From a virus: a DNA stretch of 52,962 bases. Under the pieces are notes generated by a model. That model was not told the origin of the DNA, searched no databases, and saw only the letters and a list, made by a program, of their open reading frames with translations. Position numbers and translations under genes: made by a program. Position 1 is the first letter of the stretch. Each line of letters opens with the position of its first letter. Shown in pieces: positions 23,059 through 31,477 of the stretch. Where the stretch lies: the IMG/VR virus record IMGVR_UViG_3300009154_000076, positions 1 to 52,962 of that record; one strand, written 5' to 3'.

Positions 23059-23612
23059 TGTCTTATAAACTTCCAGTGACCAGCACAACAAGTAGCGGCG
23101 GCATGATTGTTGGCGGGGGATTAAACGTGTCTGACGGGGTTGTTAGTGTGCAGACAGGCGGATTGTTGGATCTGGGCTACTTTTACAGTACCGTAACACA
23201 AACTAATCCAGTGGCAAATGCTATCAATACGGTAACTTTCAGTAATACTGGAATTAGTCAAGGTATTACGCTGGTATCTGGGACACGACTCACCGTTAGC
23301 AAAACTGCAAATTACACCATAACCAGTATTATACAATACGATAAAACTGCTGGCGGCAGTGCCAGCATTGATATTTGGTTAAGAAAAAATGGTGTTGATG
23401 TGGCTAATAGTAACATCAATACTGCAATCACAGCCAATGGATCCGCCAATACTGCTGCATCTAATTATTCACCGGCCATGAATGCTGGGGATTATTTGGA
23501 ATTAGTGTGGCAGGGAAGTAGTACTGGTGCGGAATTATTAGCGGTCCCCGCTCAAATAGGCCCGGTAAGACCGGCAAGTCCCAGCGTCAGATCTACAATA
23601 GTACAACTATAA
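23058..23612 (+). CDS. Fibre-tip-like protein with jelly-roll (C1q-like) domain
   Basis: A 184-residue protein starting at ATG 23058. The N-terminal 50 residues carry GGGLNVSDGVVSVQTGG, a motif found in phage fibre proteins. The rest (GITLVSGTRLTVSKTANYTITSIIQYD, IDIWLRKNGVDVANSN, MNAGDYLELVWQGSST) has the alternating strands typical of C1q/TNF-like jelly rolls that cap collagen-like stalks. It is probably a separate tip or adhesin subunit encoded right after the collagen-like fibre. Receptor unknown. Confidence 0.6.
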   Translation: MSYKLPVTSTTSSGGMIVGGGLNVSDGVVSVQTGGLLDLGYFYSTVTQTNPVANAINTVTFSNTGISQGITLVSGTRLTVSKTANYTITSIIQYDKTAGGSASIDIWLRKNGVDVANSNINTAITANGSANTAASNYSPAMNAGDYLELVWQGSSTGAELLAVPAQIGPVRPASPSVRSTIVQL

Positions 23613-23627
23613 AAAGGAGAAATAAAA

Positions 23628-24341
23628 ATGGCATACTTAAGTTCACCAGCATCGACAAGTAGTTACGGATTAGTAACAATCGGATCAAATATTGTAGTTG
23701 ATAATCTTGGGGTAATATCATTACCCCAAAGTGTTGCAACCACATCTAGTGTAAGTTTTAGTTCAGTTGGAATAACCAGTGGAGCTCCTTCCACATCATC
23801 TACTACTGGAGCACTGACAGTATCTGGTGGAGTTGGAATTAGTGGAAATATCTATGCTGCCAATGTATATGACAATGGCAATCGTGTAATCACCAGTGTG
23901 ACAGCAGTTGCTGGCACTGGATTAAGTGGTGGAGGAACCATCACTGGATCAACTGGAACAGTTACATTTACTAATACTGGGGTATTGAGTATAACAGCCG
24001 GCACTGGAATAACATTAAACACCAGTACAGGGGTAATTACCATATCTGCAAATGGAACCAACACTGTTAACACCGTTTATGTCACCACCGGTTCTTACAC
24101 TACGCTAACAACTGATGATTATATCGGGGTTAATTATGCCGGAAATTGCACAATTACGTTGACCACCGGCAGCAACGGAATATCCTATCAAATCAAAAAA
24201 GAACGCAGCGATAACGGAAATAAAATTGTTATTCAAGGATCTAGTGGACAAACCATAGATGGCAATCCGTCTTATTCAATGCAGCTAGGATACTCAAGTG
24301 TTAGTTTGGTATTCAGGGGAACCAACTGGAACATTGTCTGA
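23628..24341 (+). CDS. Beta-rich tail fibre protein
   Basis: A 237-residue protein behind AAAGGAG. It has GALTVSGGVGISGNIYAANVYDNGNRV, a repeat common in phage fibre stalks of beta-helix type, followed by GTGLSGGGTITGSTGTVTFTNTGV and GTGITLNTSTGVITIS. The C-terminal 90 residues (VYVTTGSYTTLTTDDYIGVNYAG... GTNWNIV) resemble that of the collagen-like fibre at 21940. Likely another fibre subunit. Confidence 0.6.
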   Translation: MAYLSSPASTSSYGLVTIGSNIVVDNLGVISLPQSVATTSSVSFSSVGITSGAPSTSSTTGALTVSGGVGISGNIYAANVYDNGNRVITSVTAVAGTGLSGGGTITGSTGTVTFTNTGVLSITAGTGITLNTSTGVITISANGTNTVNTVYVTTGSYTTLTTDDYIGVNYAGNCTITLTTGSNGISYQIKKERSDNGNKIVIQGSSGQTIDGNPSYSMQLGYSSVSLVFRGTNWNIV

Positions 24342-24371
24342 AAGCAACAAAATTTATAATAGGAATCAACA

Positions 24372-25103
24372 ATGGCATACATTAGACCACCAAACACCAT
24401 AATAGCTGGATCGGGATTAATCCAAGATCCAGATCCCGCAACGAATATTCCATCTGGTGTTTTGCCAGTGGTATTCAATGTTACTACAGCGACTACATCT
24501 ACATTAGGAGGAGTTATCGTTGGTGAAAATATTGATGTGACACCAGATGGGGTTATATCCGTGGCCGATCCAATTCCGGGGTATACTGGATCAGTTGGTG
24601 CACAGGGTCCACGAGGACCACAGGGGTTTACAGGTAGTATTGGACCACAAGGCCCACGTGGATATACTGGTTCAGCTGGCGGTTGTGGGGATGATTATAC
24701 ATTTGGATCATGGCAGCCAGCATTGGTTGCCAATGTAGCTGGCACTATTTCATTGAGTACTAGAAATGCCAATTATACCAAGATTGGTCAAATGGTGTTT
24801 TGTACATTTGATATAAAAATAAACTCAATCACCGGCGGTGCCAGTACTGCCACAATTATACTATCTGGTCTACCAGTGTCGGCAATATCAAGTACCGGCA
24901 CAGTGGGAAGCGTTTTTATATCATTTAATTCTGGCCTAAACACCAATATCGTACAACTGTCTGGCACTGTAATTAATTCTTCTAAACAAGCCATTATATG
25001 GTACAGCAAGGCAGTCGGACAAAATTTAACTAGTTTGACACAAGATCAACTAGCAAATAACGCGATATTAACTGGAACTGTTAGTTATATCAGCGCAACA
25101 TAA
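24372..25103 (+). CDS. Short collagen-like fibre protein with jelly-roll-like end
   Basis: A 243-residue protein. Residues about 70-105 hold a short collagen-like run ([26 protein letters not shown]). The N-terminus resembles the fibre-type cap (GSGLIQDPDPAT, LGGVIVGENIDVTPDG). The C-terminal 135 residues are beta-rich (ANYTKIGQMVFCTFDIKINS, TATIILSGLPVSA), similar to phage tail-fibre tips. It follows the previous fibre by 30 nt with TAGGAAT. Probable tip-bearing fibre. Confidence 0.6.
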   Translation: MAYIRPPNTIIAGSGLIQDPDPATNIPSGVLPVVFNVTTATTSTLGGVIVGENIDVTPDGVISVADPIPGYTGSVGAQGPRGPQGFTGSIGPQGPRGYTGSAGGCGDDYTFGSWQPALVANVAGTISLSTRNANYTKIGQMVFCTFDIKINSITGGASTATIILSGLPVSAISSTGTVGSVFISFNSGLNTNIVQLSGTVINSSKQAIIWYSKAVGQNLTSLTQDQLANNAILTGTVSYISAT

Positions 25104-25124
25104 TAATTATAAAGGAGAAACACC

Positions 25125-25826
25125 ATGTATAAAAAAGTAACACATCATATAATCGAAGAACATTTTGATCATCCCATGGCAGCGCACGTCAAGGAAGTCG
25201 TAGATCATGGCCACCATACCACACCAATTCCATATGACCACAAATCAATGTTGATTCCAACATCCCCATCGTCTATTAAACTAACCAGCGATGCTATGCA
25301 TTTGTTTGGTAATTATTATTGGAGATTGCGTAGCTATTTGATCAGTGCATTGGATTCTGGAGAAGATCGCGCTGCGATTGAAAACCATCTTATGACAGAT
25401 ATTACCAATCTGGGCAATGTTGTAAAAACATACTATGGAGATGCTGCAGCTACTTCTTTTGAAAAATATTTAAAAGCCTATACCATGGCAATCATAGACG
25501 TAATCAATGCCATCAAATCTGGTCAATCTGTGACTGATATAACACCAAAAGTATCCACTAGTGTCAATGATTTGGCTAACTTCTTAAATCAAGCTAACCC
25601 TGCTTACTGGCCAGCCAGCACTGTTTCTCATATTTTAAATCAAGAAGTTGATGCTTGGGTTGCACAAGCCAATGACAGAAAGAGAAAAGATTGGATTGCT
25701 GATTTTGCTGCACTAGAAAGAGGCAAAGGCATTTTGATAACGGGGCAACCTGATAAAACGCCAAGTTTTGCTACCACGTTTGCCAATGGCGTAATTCAAC
25801 AGTTCCCAAGTAAATTCATCTCTTGA
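25125..25826 (+). CDS. Fibre-locus protein, 233 aa, paralogue of the 20440 gene
   Basis: A 233-residue protein beginning MYKKVTHHIIEEHFDHPM, homologous to the 20440 product in start, length and C-terminal pattern (FANGVIQQFPSKFIS). It has a His-rich N-terminal stretch (about residues 5-40) and helical middle (YWRLRSYLISALDSGEDRAAIENHLM). The two copies bracket the first collagen-like fibre group. Function unknown; the shared N-terminus may be a docking signal. Confidence 0.6.
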   Translation: MYKKVTHHIIEEHFDHPMAAHVKEVVDHGHHTTPIPYDHKSMLIPTSPSSIKLTSDAMHLFGNYYWRLRSYLISALDSGEDRAAIENHLMTDITNLGNVVKTYYGDAAATSFEKYLKAYTMAIIDVINAIKSGQSVTDITPKVSTSVNDLANFLNQANPAYWPASTVSHILNQEVDAWVAQANDRKRKDWIADFAALERGKGILITGQPDKTPSFATTFANGVIQQFPSKFIS

Positions 25827-25832
25827 CATGTT

Positions 25833-26597
25833 ATGTTGGTTTCTGGTAAAAAAGAAATATATAAGGTTCGCGCCGATCATGATGATTGGCGCGATCTTGT
25901 CTATCGCCCAGCTAGAATACCACTTAGAGAAAAAGTAGATTTACGCAATTGGGCAAGTCCTGTTGAAAATCAATCACACCTTGGTAGTTGTACAGGCAAC
26001 GCAATAGCTGGTGCATATGAGTTATTGCTCAACAAAGAAATTCCACAAAAATATGTGGAACTTAGTAGATTATTTGTTTATTATAATTCTAGATTGATTG
26101 AAGGCACCGTTGACACAGATACGGGAGCATATATCAGAGATGGCATAAAAGCTGTAAAGAAATATGGTATTTGCAGTGAAAAAGTATGGCCGTATAATAT
26201 CAGTAATTTTGCCACAGTGCCACCCACTGCCAGTTATGATGATGCCAAAACCAGAAATATCAAAAATTATTATAGATTATTTGGGTTAGAAGATATTTTA
26301 GATGCATTGACCCAAGATATTCCAGTGGTGTTTAGCATGAAAGTCTATGAAGAATTTGATGATTTAACTGATAGTGATAACTATACCATACATTTACCAG
26401 ATGAATTAGAATCTCCTATAGGTGGCCATGCAATGTGTTTGGTGGGCTATGACTTGGAATCGCAGAGACTTTTATCAAGAAATAGCTTTGGACCCAATTG
26501 GTGTCTGGGCGGTTATTGTTGGATTGATTTTAGTTACGCTGACAGCGAATTCATGGACATTTGGATTTTTGATGTTGATTTGATTGACACAGTTTGA
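25833..26597 (+). CDS. Papain-like (C1A family) cysteine protease
   Basis: A 254-residue protein with the full papain set: Gln47 (ENQSHLGSCTGNA) for the oxyanion hole, Cys53 as nucleophile, His199 (IGGHAMCLVGYD) and Asn217 (RNSFGPNWCLGGYCWID). No propeptide or signal peptide is visible, so it may be active as made, or be kept in check by a partner. The start is ATG 25833, 7 nt after the preceding gene. It lies in the fibre block, so it may mature virion proteins or act on host proteins on infection. Confidence 0.8.
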   Translation: MLVSGKKEIYKVRADHDDWRDLVYRPARIPLREKVDLRNWASPVENQSHLGSCTGNAIAGAYELLLNKEIPQKYVELSRLFVYYNSRLIEGTVDTDTGAYIRDGIKAVKKYGICSEKVWPYNISNFATVPPTASYDDAKTRNIKNYYRLFGLEDILDALTQDIPVVFSMKVYEEFDDLTDSDNYTIHLPDELESPIGGHAMCLVGYDLESQRLLSRNSFGPNWCLGGYCWIDFSYADSEFMDIWIFDVDLIDTV

Positions 26598-26642
26598 AAA
26601 TGTGGGTACTATGGTGTTTTACTTTGAGTATCATCACTAATC

Positions 26643-27671
26643 ATGATCAAACGTATTGGTTTTGCCTGCAAGTTGATTGACAATTTGGATCAAGTCGACG
26701 GGATCAAACCCACCGATGATTGCAAACGGTACAACACCAGCACTACAACGGCTGCTTGGCTAAATAGACAGACCAAGGATGTGGCCGTTAACAAGCTGTG
26801 GGAATTAATGCAGCATAACATCGAATCTGCCAGACTTCTTGTAGAAAAGGTGGGTACGTTTGATGAAAATCTTAGGATGGTACGATTATCTAGCGATTTG
26901 CTGGCTATGTACACTGAGCCAAGCTGGCGTTGGTTTTATCAACAATCAGACGTCAGGGATTACTGTCAACGAGAATTTCTCCGAGTGGGAAATTCAGCTC
27001 GCCAGAATAATGTTAGGATCAGCTTCCATCCTGGGCAGTGGTGCGTTCTTGCTAGTTCTAATCCAGAAATAGTAACCCGCAGTCTTGAGGAGTTTGAGTA
27101 TCATGTCGCAATGGCCAGTTGGATGGACTTTGGAAGACGCTTCCAAGACATCAAAATCAACATCCACTTATCGGGCAAGCAAGGAACTCAGGGATTCAGA
27201 GATTCCTACCAAAGACTCTCCCCAGAAGCTAGGAATTGTATTACAATCGAAAACGACGAAATAAGTTACGGACTTGAAGATTGCTTGTCGATCAGTGATA
27301 TTGTGCCTATCGTACTAGACCTACATCATAACTGGGTCAAGGAAGGAACATATATCGACCCCAACAGTGACAGTATTAAAAGAGTAGTTGATAGTTGGCG
27401 CGGAGTACGTCCGACCATGCATTACAGTGTATCCAGAGAAGATTATCTGATTGATCACGATCCAACTATTATGCTAGACCATTCTAAATTGCTATCTCAG
27501 GGATTTAAAAAATCTAAACTAAGAGCCCACAGTGATGGTTATTGGAATATGGCCATCAATCAGTGGGCTCTTAATCATTTAGATTGGGCAGACATTATGT
27601 GCGAGTCAAAATCAAAGAATCTCGCCAGTGCTGCCCTATATCAGCAAGCCAAAGAATTAAACTTTCTTTGA
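26643..27671 (+). CDS. uvsE: UV damage endonuclease (UvdE/UvsE family)
   Basis: A 342-residue TIM-barrel nuclease. Family segments in order are RIGFACKL, SSDLLAMYTEPSWRWFY, RISFHPGQWCVL, INIHLSGK, IENDEISYGLED, VLDLHHNW, RAHSDGYWN and IMCESKSKN. The His, Glu and Asp residues in these segments bind the three metals. UvdE nicks DNA 5' of UV photoproducts and some other lesions, starting alternative excision repair. It ends in a 15-nt tail-to-tail overlap with the minus-strand gene. A UV repair enzyme fits a phage of sunlit surface habitats. Lacks an obvious ribosome site. Confidence 0.85.
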   Translation: MIKRIGFACKLIDNLDQVDGIKPTDDCKRYNTSTTTAAWLNRQTKDVAVNKLWELMQHNIESARLLVEKVGTFDENLRMVRLSSDLLAMYTEPSWRWFYQQSDVRDYCQREFLRVGNSARQNNVRISFHPGQWCVLASSNPEIVTRSLEEFEYHVAMASWMDFGRRFQDIKINIHLSGKQGTQGFRDSYQRLSPEARNCITIENDEISYGLEDCLSISDIVPIVLDLHHNWVKEGTYIDPNSDSIKRVVDSWRGVRPTMHYSVSREDYLIDHDPTIMLDHSKLLSQGFKKSKLRAHSDGYWNMAINQWALNHLDWADIMCESKSKNLASAALYQQAKELNFL

Positions 27672-27992
27672 ACGTGGTTTTGTAACTTTTGCAGGCTGAA
27701 CTTCAGCTGCTTTGGGCTTACGACCACGAGTAGTTGCTGGCTTTTTAACTTCAGTTGCTGCAGCTTTGGGTTTGCGTCCACGGGTCGTTGCTGGCTTTTT
27801 AACTTCAGCCGCCTTGACTGCGGTTGCTTCTCCCTTGATTGTACGTGGTTTGCGTGGTTTTTTAGCTGGTTTTTCAACAACGGTTTCGAATTTTGCTGCT
27901 TTTTTGTAAGAAAAAAGCGTGTTGATACAAACTACCAATCCAGCCAACACTACTGCGACACCACCGATATAATATTCCATGTATTGTTCCAT
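27657..27992 (-). CDS. Membrane-anchored histone H1-like basic protein
   Basis: A 111-residue protein. Residues about 8-28 (YIGGVAVVLAGLVVCINTLF) form one membrane span. From about 30 to the end it is Lys/Ala/Pro-rich, with KKPATTRGRKPKAA repeated twice (around 66-79 and 83-96) and similar basic units (KKPRKPRTIKG). RGRKPK resembles an AT-hook core. Tethering DNA to the membrane is a possible role. A TATAAATA late promoter lies upstream on its strand, with AAAGGAATT before ATG 27992. It faces the UvdE gene tail-to-tail. Confidence 0.55.
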   Translation of the reverse strand: MEQYMEYYIGGVAVVLAGLVVCINTLFSYKKAAKFETVVEKPAKKPRKPRTIKGEATAVKAAEVKKPATTRGRKPKAAATEVKKPATTRGRKPKAAEVQPAKVTKPRSKKV

Positions 27993-28022
27993 AATTTCAA
28001 TTCCTTTAAAAAAGTGTAATTA

Positions 28023-28030
28023 TATTTATA
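28023..28030 (-). promoter_or_regulatory. T4-type late promoter, perfect TATAAATA (minus strand)
   Basis: TATAAATA on the minus strand ends 30 nt before the ATG of the H1-like gene at 27992. It continues as TAATTAC. This is the best late-promoter match on the minus strand of the window. Confidence 0.6.
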
Positions 28031-28086
28031 CTTTATTCAAGACCATGGCAAAATTCCGTACAAACATTTACTTCTAACTTAGGTGA

Positions 28087-28094
28087 AATAAATA
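28087..28094 (+). promoter_or_regulatory. T4-type late promoter candidate (AATAAATA)
   Basis: AATAAATA plus ATA on the plus strand, 55 nt before ATG 28150, back-to-back with the minus-strand site at 28023. One mismatch to the late consensus. Together they make the 27993-28149 gap a bidirectional late control region, with no other clear element. Confidence 0.45.
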
Positions 28095-28149
28095 ATAATG
28101 TGCAAATCAGAACTACAGGTTTCCACATTATACAAGTTAGGGGTAATCA

Positions 28150-28368
28150 ATGTCTGACCTAGAGAATTTTGTAGAAGAACTGGAAGAATCAGAAGATGAT
28201 ATTATTGGTCAAGACGATTTTATAATTGTAGTGGGACCTGATGGGGAACTAAAAAACATTATGTTTCCTGATACGTTGGACGGACCGCCACCAGAAGAAA
28301 TACAGTTAATTCTGCATATGTACGGAATTGACGACATTGATGAGCTGGGCGGCCAGACCATCCACTAA
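28150..28368 (+). CDS. Small acidic hypothetical protein
   Basis: A 72-residue, very acidic protein (about one third Asp/Glu). It has a helical acidic start (LENFVEELEESEDD), a short beta segment (DFIIVVGPDGELKNIMFP) and an acidic helical tail. Preceded by a weak GGGGTAA-type site. It could mimic DNA or serve as a chaperone, but no family is recognised. It opens the plus-strand late block leading to the large fibre genes. Confidence 0.5.
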   Translation: MSDLENFVEELEESEDDIIGQDDFIIVVGPDGELKNIMFPDTLDGPPPEEIQLILHMYGIDDIDELGGQTIH

Positions 28369-28398
28369 TTGGCAGAATTAGGTAAATACTAGTAGAAA

Positions 28399-28457
28399 TT
28401 CCGGCACATACTGAATGGTCAGTTACCCGGAAAACATGCTAGTTAACAACTATTTTT
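28399..28457 (+). promoter_or_regulatory. Two hairpins and U-tract ending at the next start codon
   Basis: First hairpin: TTCCGG (28399-28404) with CCGGAA (28427-28432), containing an inner ACTGA/TCAGT stem (28410-28423). Second: TAGTT (28440-28444) with AACTA (28448-28452), followed by TTTTT (28453-28457). ATG 28458 follows with no spacer and no Shine-Dalgarno site is visible. It resembles an attenuator fused to a start codon. Confidence 0.55.
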
Positions 28458-31400
28458 ATGCCATTAGACCAATTACAAATCCCAACCACATTTTCCACAT
28501 CAACTACTGTACCATTTAATTCAATCAGTAACGATGTGGTTTTGAATGTCGCTGGGATATACACTAGCGTAGACGTAGTCACCTCGCCGATCAATGGATT
28601 GGCGGCGGCTAATGGCATTAATATCTCCTATAGACCAAATATTGACTACGCTGGTCCAGACAGTTTTACCTATAGCGCCACTGGTCCAGATGGTACTTCA
28701 AATATTTCCACGGTCACTGTTACCGTGCTGCAGGCACCGCCAATAGCCAGAAGCTTTATTAAATCAGTTGGATATGATTCTTCGAATAATATAATAGCGC
28801 CAATTATCACCAATCCTTATTCTAGCGTATCCCTTATAAGTACAGCAAAAGTGGGAACGGTTGCCATGACTGGCACCAATTTCATATATAGTCCACTTGT
28901 GGGCTACTACGGTACTGATACTTTTAGTTACTCTGCCGTTAATGCTGGTGGCGTGTCAAACACTGGCACTATTACCGTCAGAGTCAGTGACCCATTAATA
29001 ATAATATCCCCATCAAATCAAGAATTGGGGTCAGCAAGTCTCAATGATCCATACGTTCCTGTAAATTTCTCTGCAACTGGTGGAGCTGGACCCTATAATT
29101 TTTCATTAACCGGCGGATCTCTGCCACACGGAATGACATTTACGTCCGGTGTATTGAGTGGAACACCAACTGTTGGCGGGACATATAATTTCGTCATCAC
29201 TGCTCGTGACCATAGTACTCTAATTCCAGCAACGACTTCGACTGAATATTCTTTAGAAGTCAAGGGAGTTAGATGGATTACCAGTCCAGGATTTTTATCT
29301 ACGCTAACAGAGTTGACAACTTCTTCTGTACATCTATCAGCAACAGGCACCAATATAACTTACAGTGTAATCAGCGGTCATCTGCCATCCGGATTAAGTT
29401 TAGATCCTGTTCACGGAATAATTTCTGGGAATCCAGATCCAGTAATCAATAAAACTAACAGCGAATTTGTCGTTAGAATTCAAGATTATCACAATCGACT
29501 CAGAGACAGAACTTTTTCAATTGATGTAGTTGGTGCGACACAACCTACGTGGGTTACTCCACCGGGATATCTTAATGTGGGCGTAAACGATGAATTTTAT
29601 GCCATCAACAATCAGTATATCAATTTTCAGCTGGCGGCTCACCCCACTGCCGCTCCATCTGACGCAACAATAAAATATTATATAGCAGATGGTGATGGAA
29701 AATTGCCTCCGGGAATCACATTAAACCAACAAGGTTTATTATCAGGTTACTTACACGATAAATTAGTTCCTGATTCCGCAATTTCATCTGGTGGCGGTTA
29801 TGACACCGAGTCATATGATGGCTACATATATGACCACGTTGTTGTTGCTGCAAATACTTCAACCTCTGTCATGGTTGGATACCCTAAGATTTATAATTTT
29901 AATGTAACCGCCACCGATGGCGTCGCTCAATCAATACAACCATTAACCATTGTAGTAACTAGCATGGATATCTTGCAGTATGCACCAAATCTCATGCCCG
30001 CTGACATCACATTGGCCACATATTCTACATATATTCAACCGCCACAGTGGGTATCTAGCACTGATTTGGGTATTATTCGTGCAGGACATGAACATGATAT
30101 TTCAGTGCAAGCATATGATCCAATTCCAGAATTTGGTGTGTTGCGGTATCAATTAGCATCCAAAACCACGGGTGCTATTGGTGATTATGGACAGCTACCT
30201 AGGGGACTGTCTCTGGACTCTGTCACAGGGCATATACATGGATTCATTCCATATCAGCCATTTTATTCAGAATACTATTCATTCGATATAAGTGCCTCTA
30301 AATTTGACCCCACCACTGGCCAAGCAGTATTGGTGATGAATACTTTCAATTTAACAGTCAAAGGGCAGACTGAAAATGACATGGTTTGGATCACAGACAG
30401 TAATCTGGGAAATATCAATGCAGGATATATCAGTGAATTATCAGTTGTTGCCAAACATGTTACCGCTGACGCCAGAATAACTTACAAATTAGAGTCTGGC
30501 GCATTACCCCATGGGCTAACATTACAACAAGACGGCAGCATCAGTGGGCGTGCTGATTATACTTCTTCAACTGGAACTTACTCGTTTACTGTTTTGGCAT
30601 CCGATATCTATGAACTAAACAGAATTTCAAAAACATTTAATATGTCTGTGTCATTTGTGGATAACTTACAATATGCTCAGATTTACGCAAGACCATTTTT
30701 ATCACAAAATTCCAGAGATTATTATAATAATTTTATCAATAATGGCTCTGTTTTCGATCCAAATTTAATTTATAGATACTTTGATACAAATTTTGGAATT
30801 CAACAAAATATAAAATTAACTCTAGAGTTTGGTATAGAGTTTACTAATATCGACCAGTATGCCCCTGCCTTGCGAGAAAACTTTTATCGTAGAAGATTAT
30901 ATTTTGGGGACATCAAAACAGCTATAGCACAAGACAGCACCGGAACCACTCTATATGAAGTAATTTATGTAGATATCGTAGATGATATGACCAATTCTTC
31001 AGGAAAATCTGTGAGTTCAGTGATATATACCAACGATGGGGCTAACATCTATTATCCAAGCAGTATTGACAACATGAGAAATCGGTTGGCAAGTGTTGTT
31101 TTGTCAGACAATACACTGATCAAAGTGGATAAATATCAAAATCCGCTATTCATGCGAACTCCACAACCCGGTGATTACCATGCTCCTGAATTTATGACTG
31201 TTATGATTTTATGTTACGCACTACCCGGGCAGGGAGCAAAAATTGTCAATAAAATAAAGCAATCTGGGTTTGATTTTAAACTACTTGACTTTACCATAGA
31301 TAGATTAATCGTACAGAATGGACAAGATGACTCCACTGCTAAATATCTAATAATAGAGAGATCTAGTTTGGGAGATTCAATACCAGAAGATAGTATTATC

Positions 31401-31463
31401 TACAGTGATAACGGTGGAATTTCGTTTGAACTATCGAATGGTGTCTCGTTGAGCCTTAAGTAA
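28458..31463 (+). CDS. Large structural protein with Ig-like/He_PIG repeats, 1001 aa
   Basis: Repeated beta domains run through residues 1-735. The first two (about 1-90 and 95-175) are cadherin-like, with YAGPDSFTYSATGPDG and YYGTDTFSYSAVNAGG. Then come putative-Ig repeats marked by GGSLPHGMTFTSGVLSGTP, GHLPSGLSLDPVHGIISGNP and GALPHGLTLQQDGSISG. The last 265 residues (from DNLQYAQIYARPF) form a different domain likely to attach to the tail or baseplate. Such proteins are virion surface adhesins in phages. The start abuts a U-tract with no ribosome site. Close to the fibre genes that follow (14 nt). Confidence 0.7.
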   Translation: MPLDQLQIPTTFSTSTTVPFNSISNDVVLNVAGIYTSVDVVTSPINGLAAANGINISYRPNIDYAGPDSFTYSATGPDGTSNISTVTVTVLQAPPIARSFIKSVGYDSSNNIIAPIITNPYSSVSLISTAKVGTVAMTGTNFIYSPLVGYYGTDTFSYSAVNAGGVSNTGTITVRVSDPLIIISPSNQELGSASLNDPYVPVNFSATGGAGPYNFSLTGGSLPHGMTFTSGVLSGTPTVGGTYNFVITARDHSTLIPATTSTEYSLEVKGVRWITSPGFLSTLTELTTSSVHLSATGTNITYSVISGHLPSGLSLDPVHGIISGNPDPVINKTNSEFVVRIQDYHNRLRDRTFSIDVVGATQPTWVTPPGYLNVGVNDEFYAINNQYINFQLAAHPTAAPSDATIKYYIADGDGKLPPGITLNQQGLLSGYLHDKLVPDSAISSGGGYDTESYDGYIYDHVVVAANTSTSVMVGYPKIYNFNVTATDGVAQSIQPLTIVVTSMDILQYAPNLMPADITLATYSTYIQPPQWVSSTDLGIIRAGHEHDISVQAYDPIPEFGVLRYQLASKTTGAIGDYGQLPRGLSLDSVTGHIHGFIPYQPFYSEYYSFDISASKFDPTTGQAVLVMNTFNLTVKGQTENDMVWITDSNLGNINAGYISELSVVAKHVTADARITYKLESGALPHGLTLQQDGSISGRADYTSSTGTYSFTVLASDIYELNRISKTFNMSVSFVDNLQYAQIYARPFLSQNSRDYYNNFINNGSVFDPNLIYRYFDTNFGIQQNIKLTLEFGIEFTNIDQYAPALRENFYRRRLYFGDIKTAIAQDSTGTTLYEVIYVDIVDDMTNSSGKSVSSVIYTNDGANIYYPSSIDNMRNRLASVVLSDNTLIKVDKYQNPLFMRTPQPGDYHAPEFMTVMILCYALPGQGAKIVNKIKQSGFDFKLLDFTIDRLIVQNGQDDSTAKYLIIERSSLGDSIPEDSIIYSDNGGISFELSNGVSLSLK

Positions 31464-31477
31464 CCAGGATTTGATTA

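Noticed and set aside
28369-28457. A tRNA gene
   Set aside because: The stems do not form a cloverleaf and no TTC-type arm or acceptor end is present; nor in any other gap.
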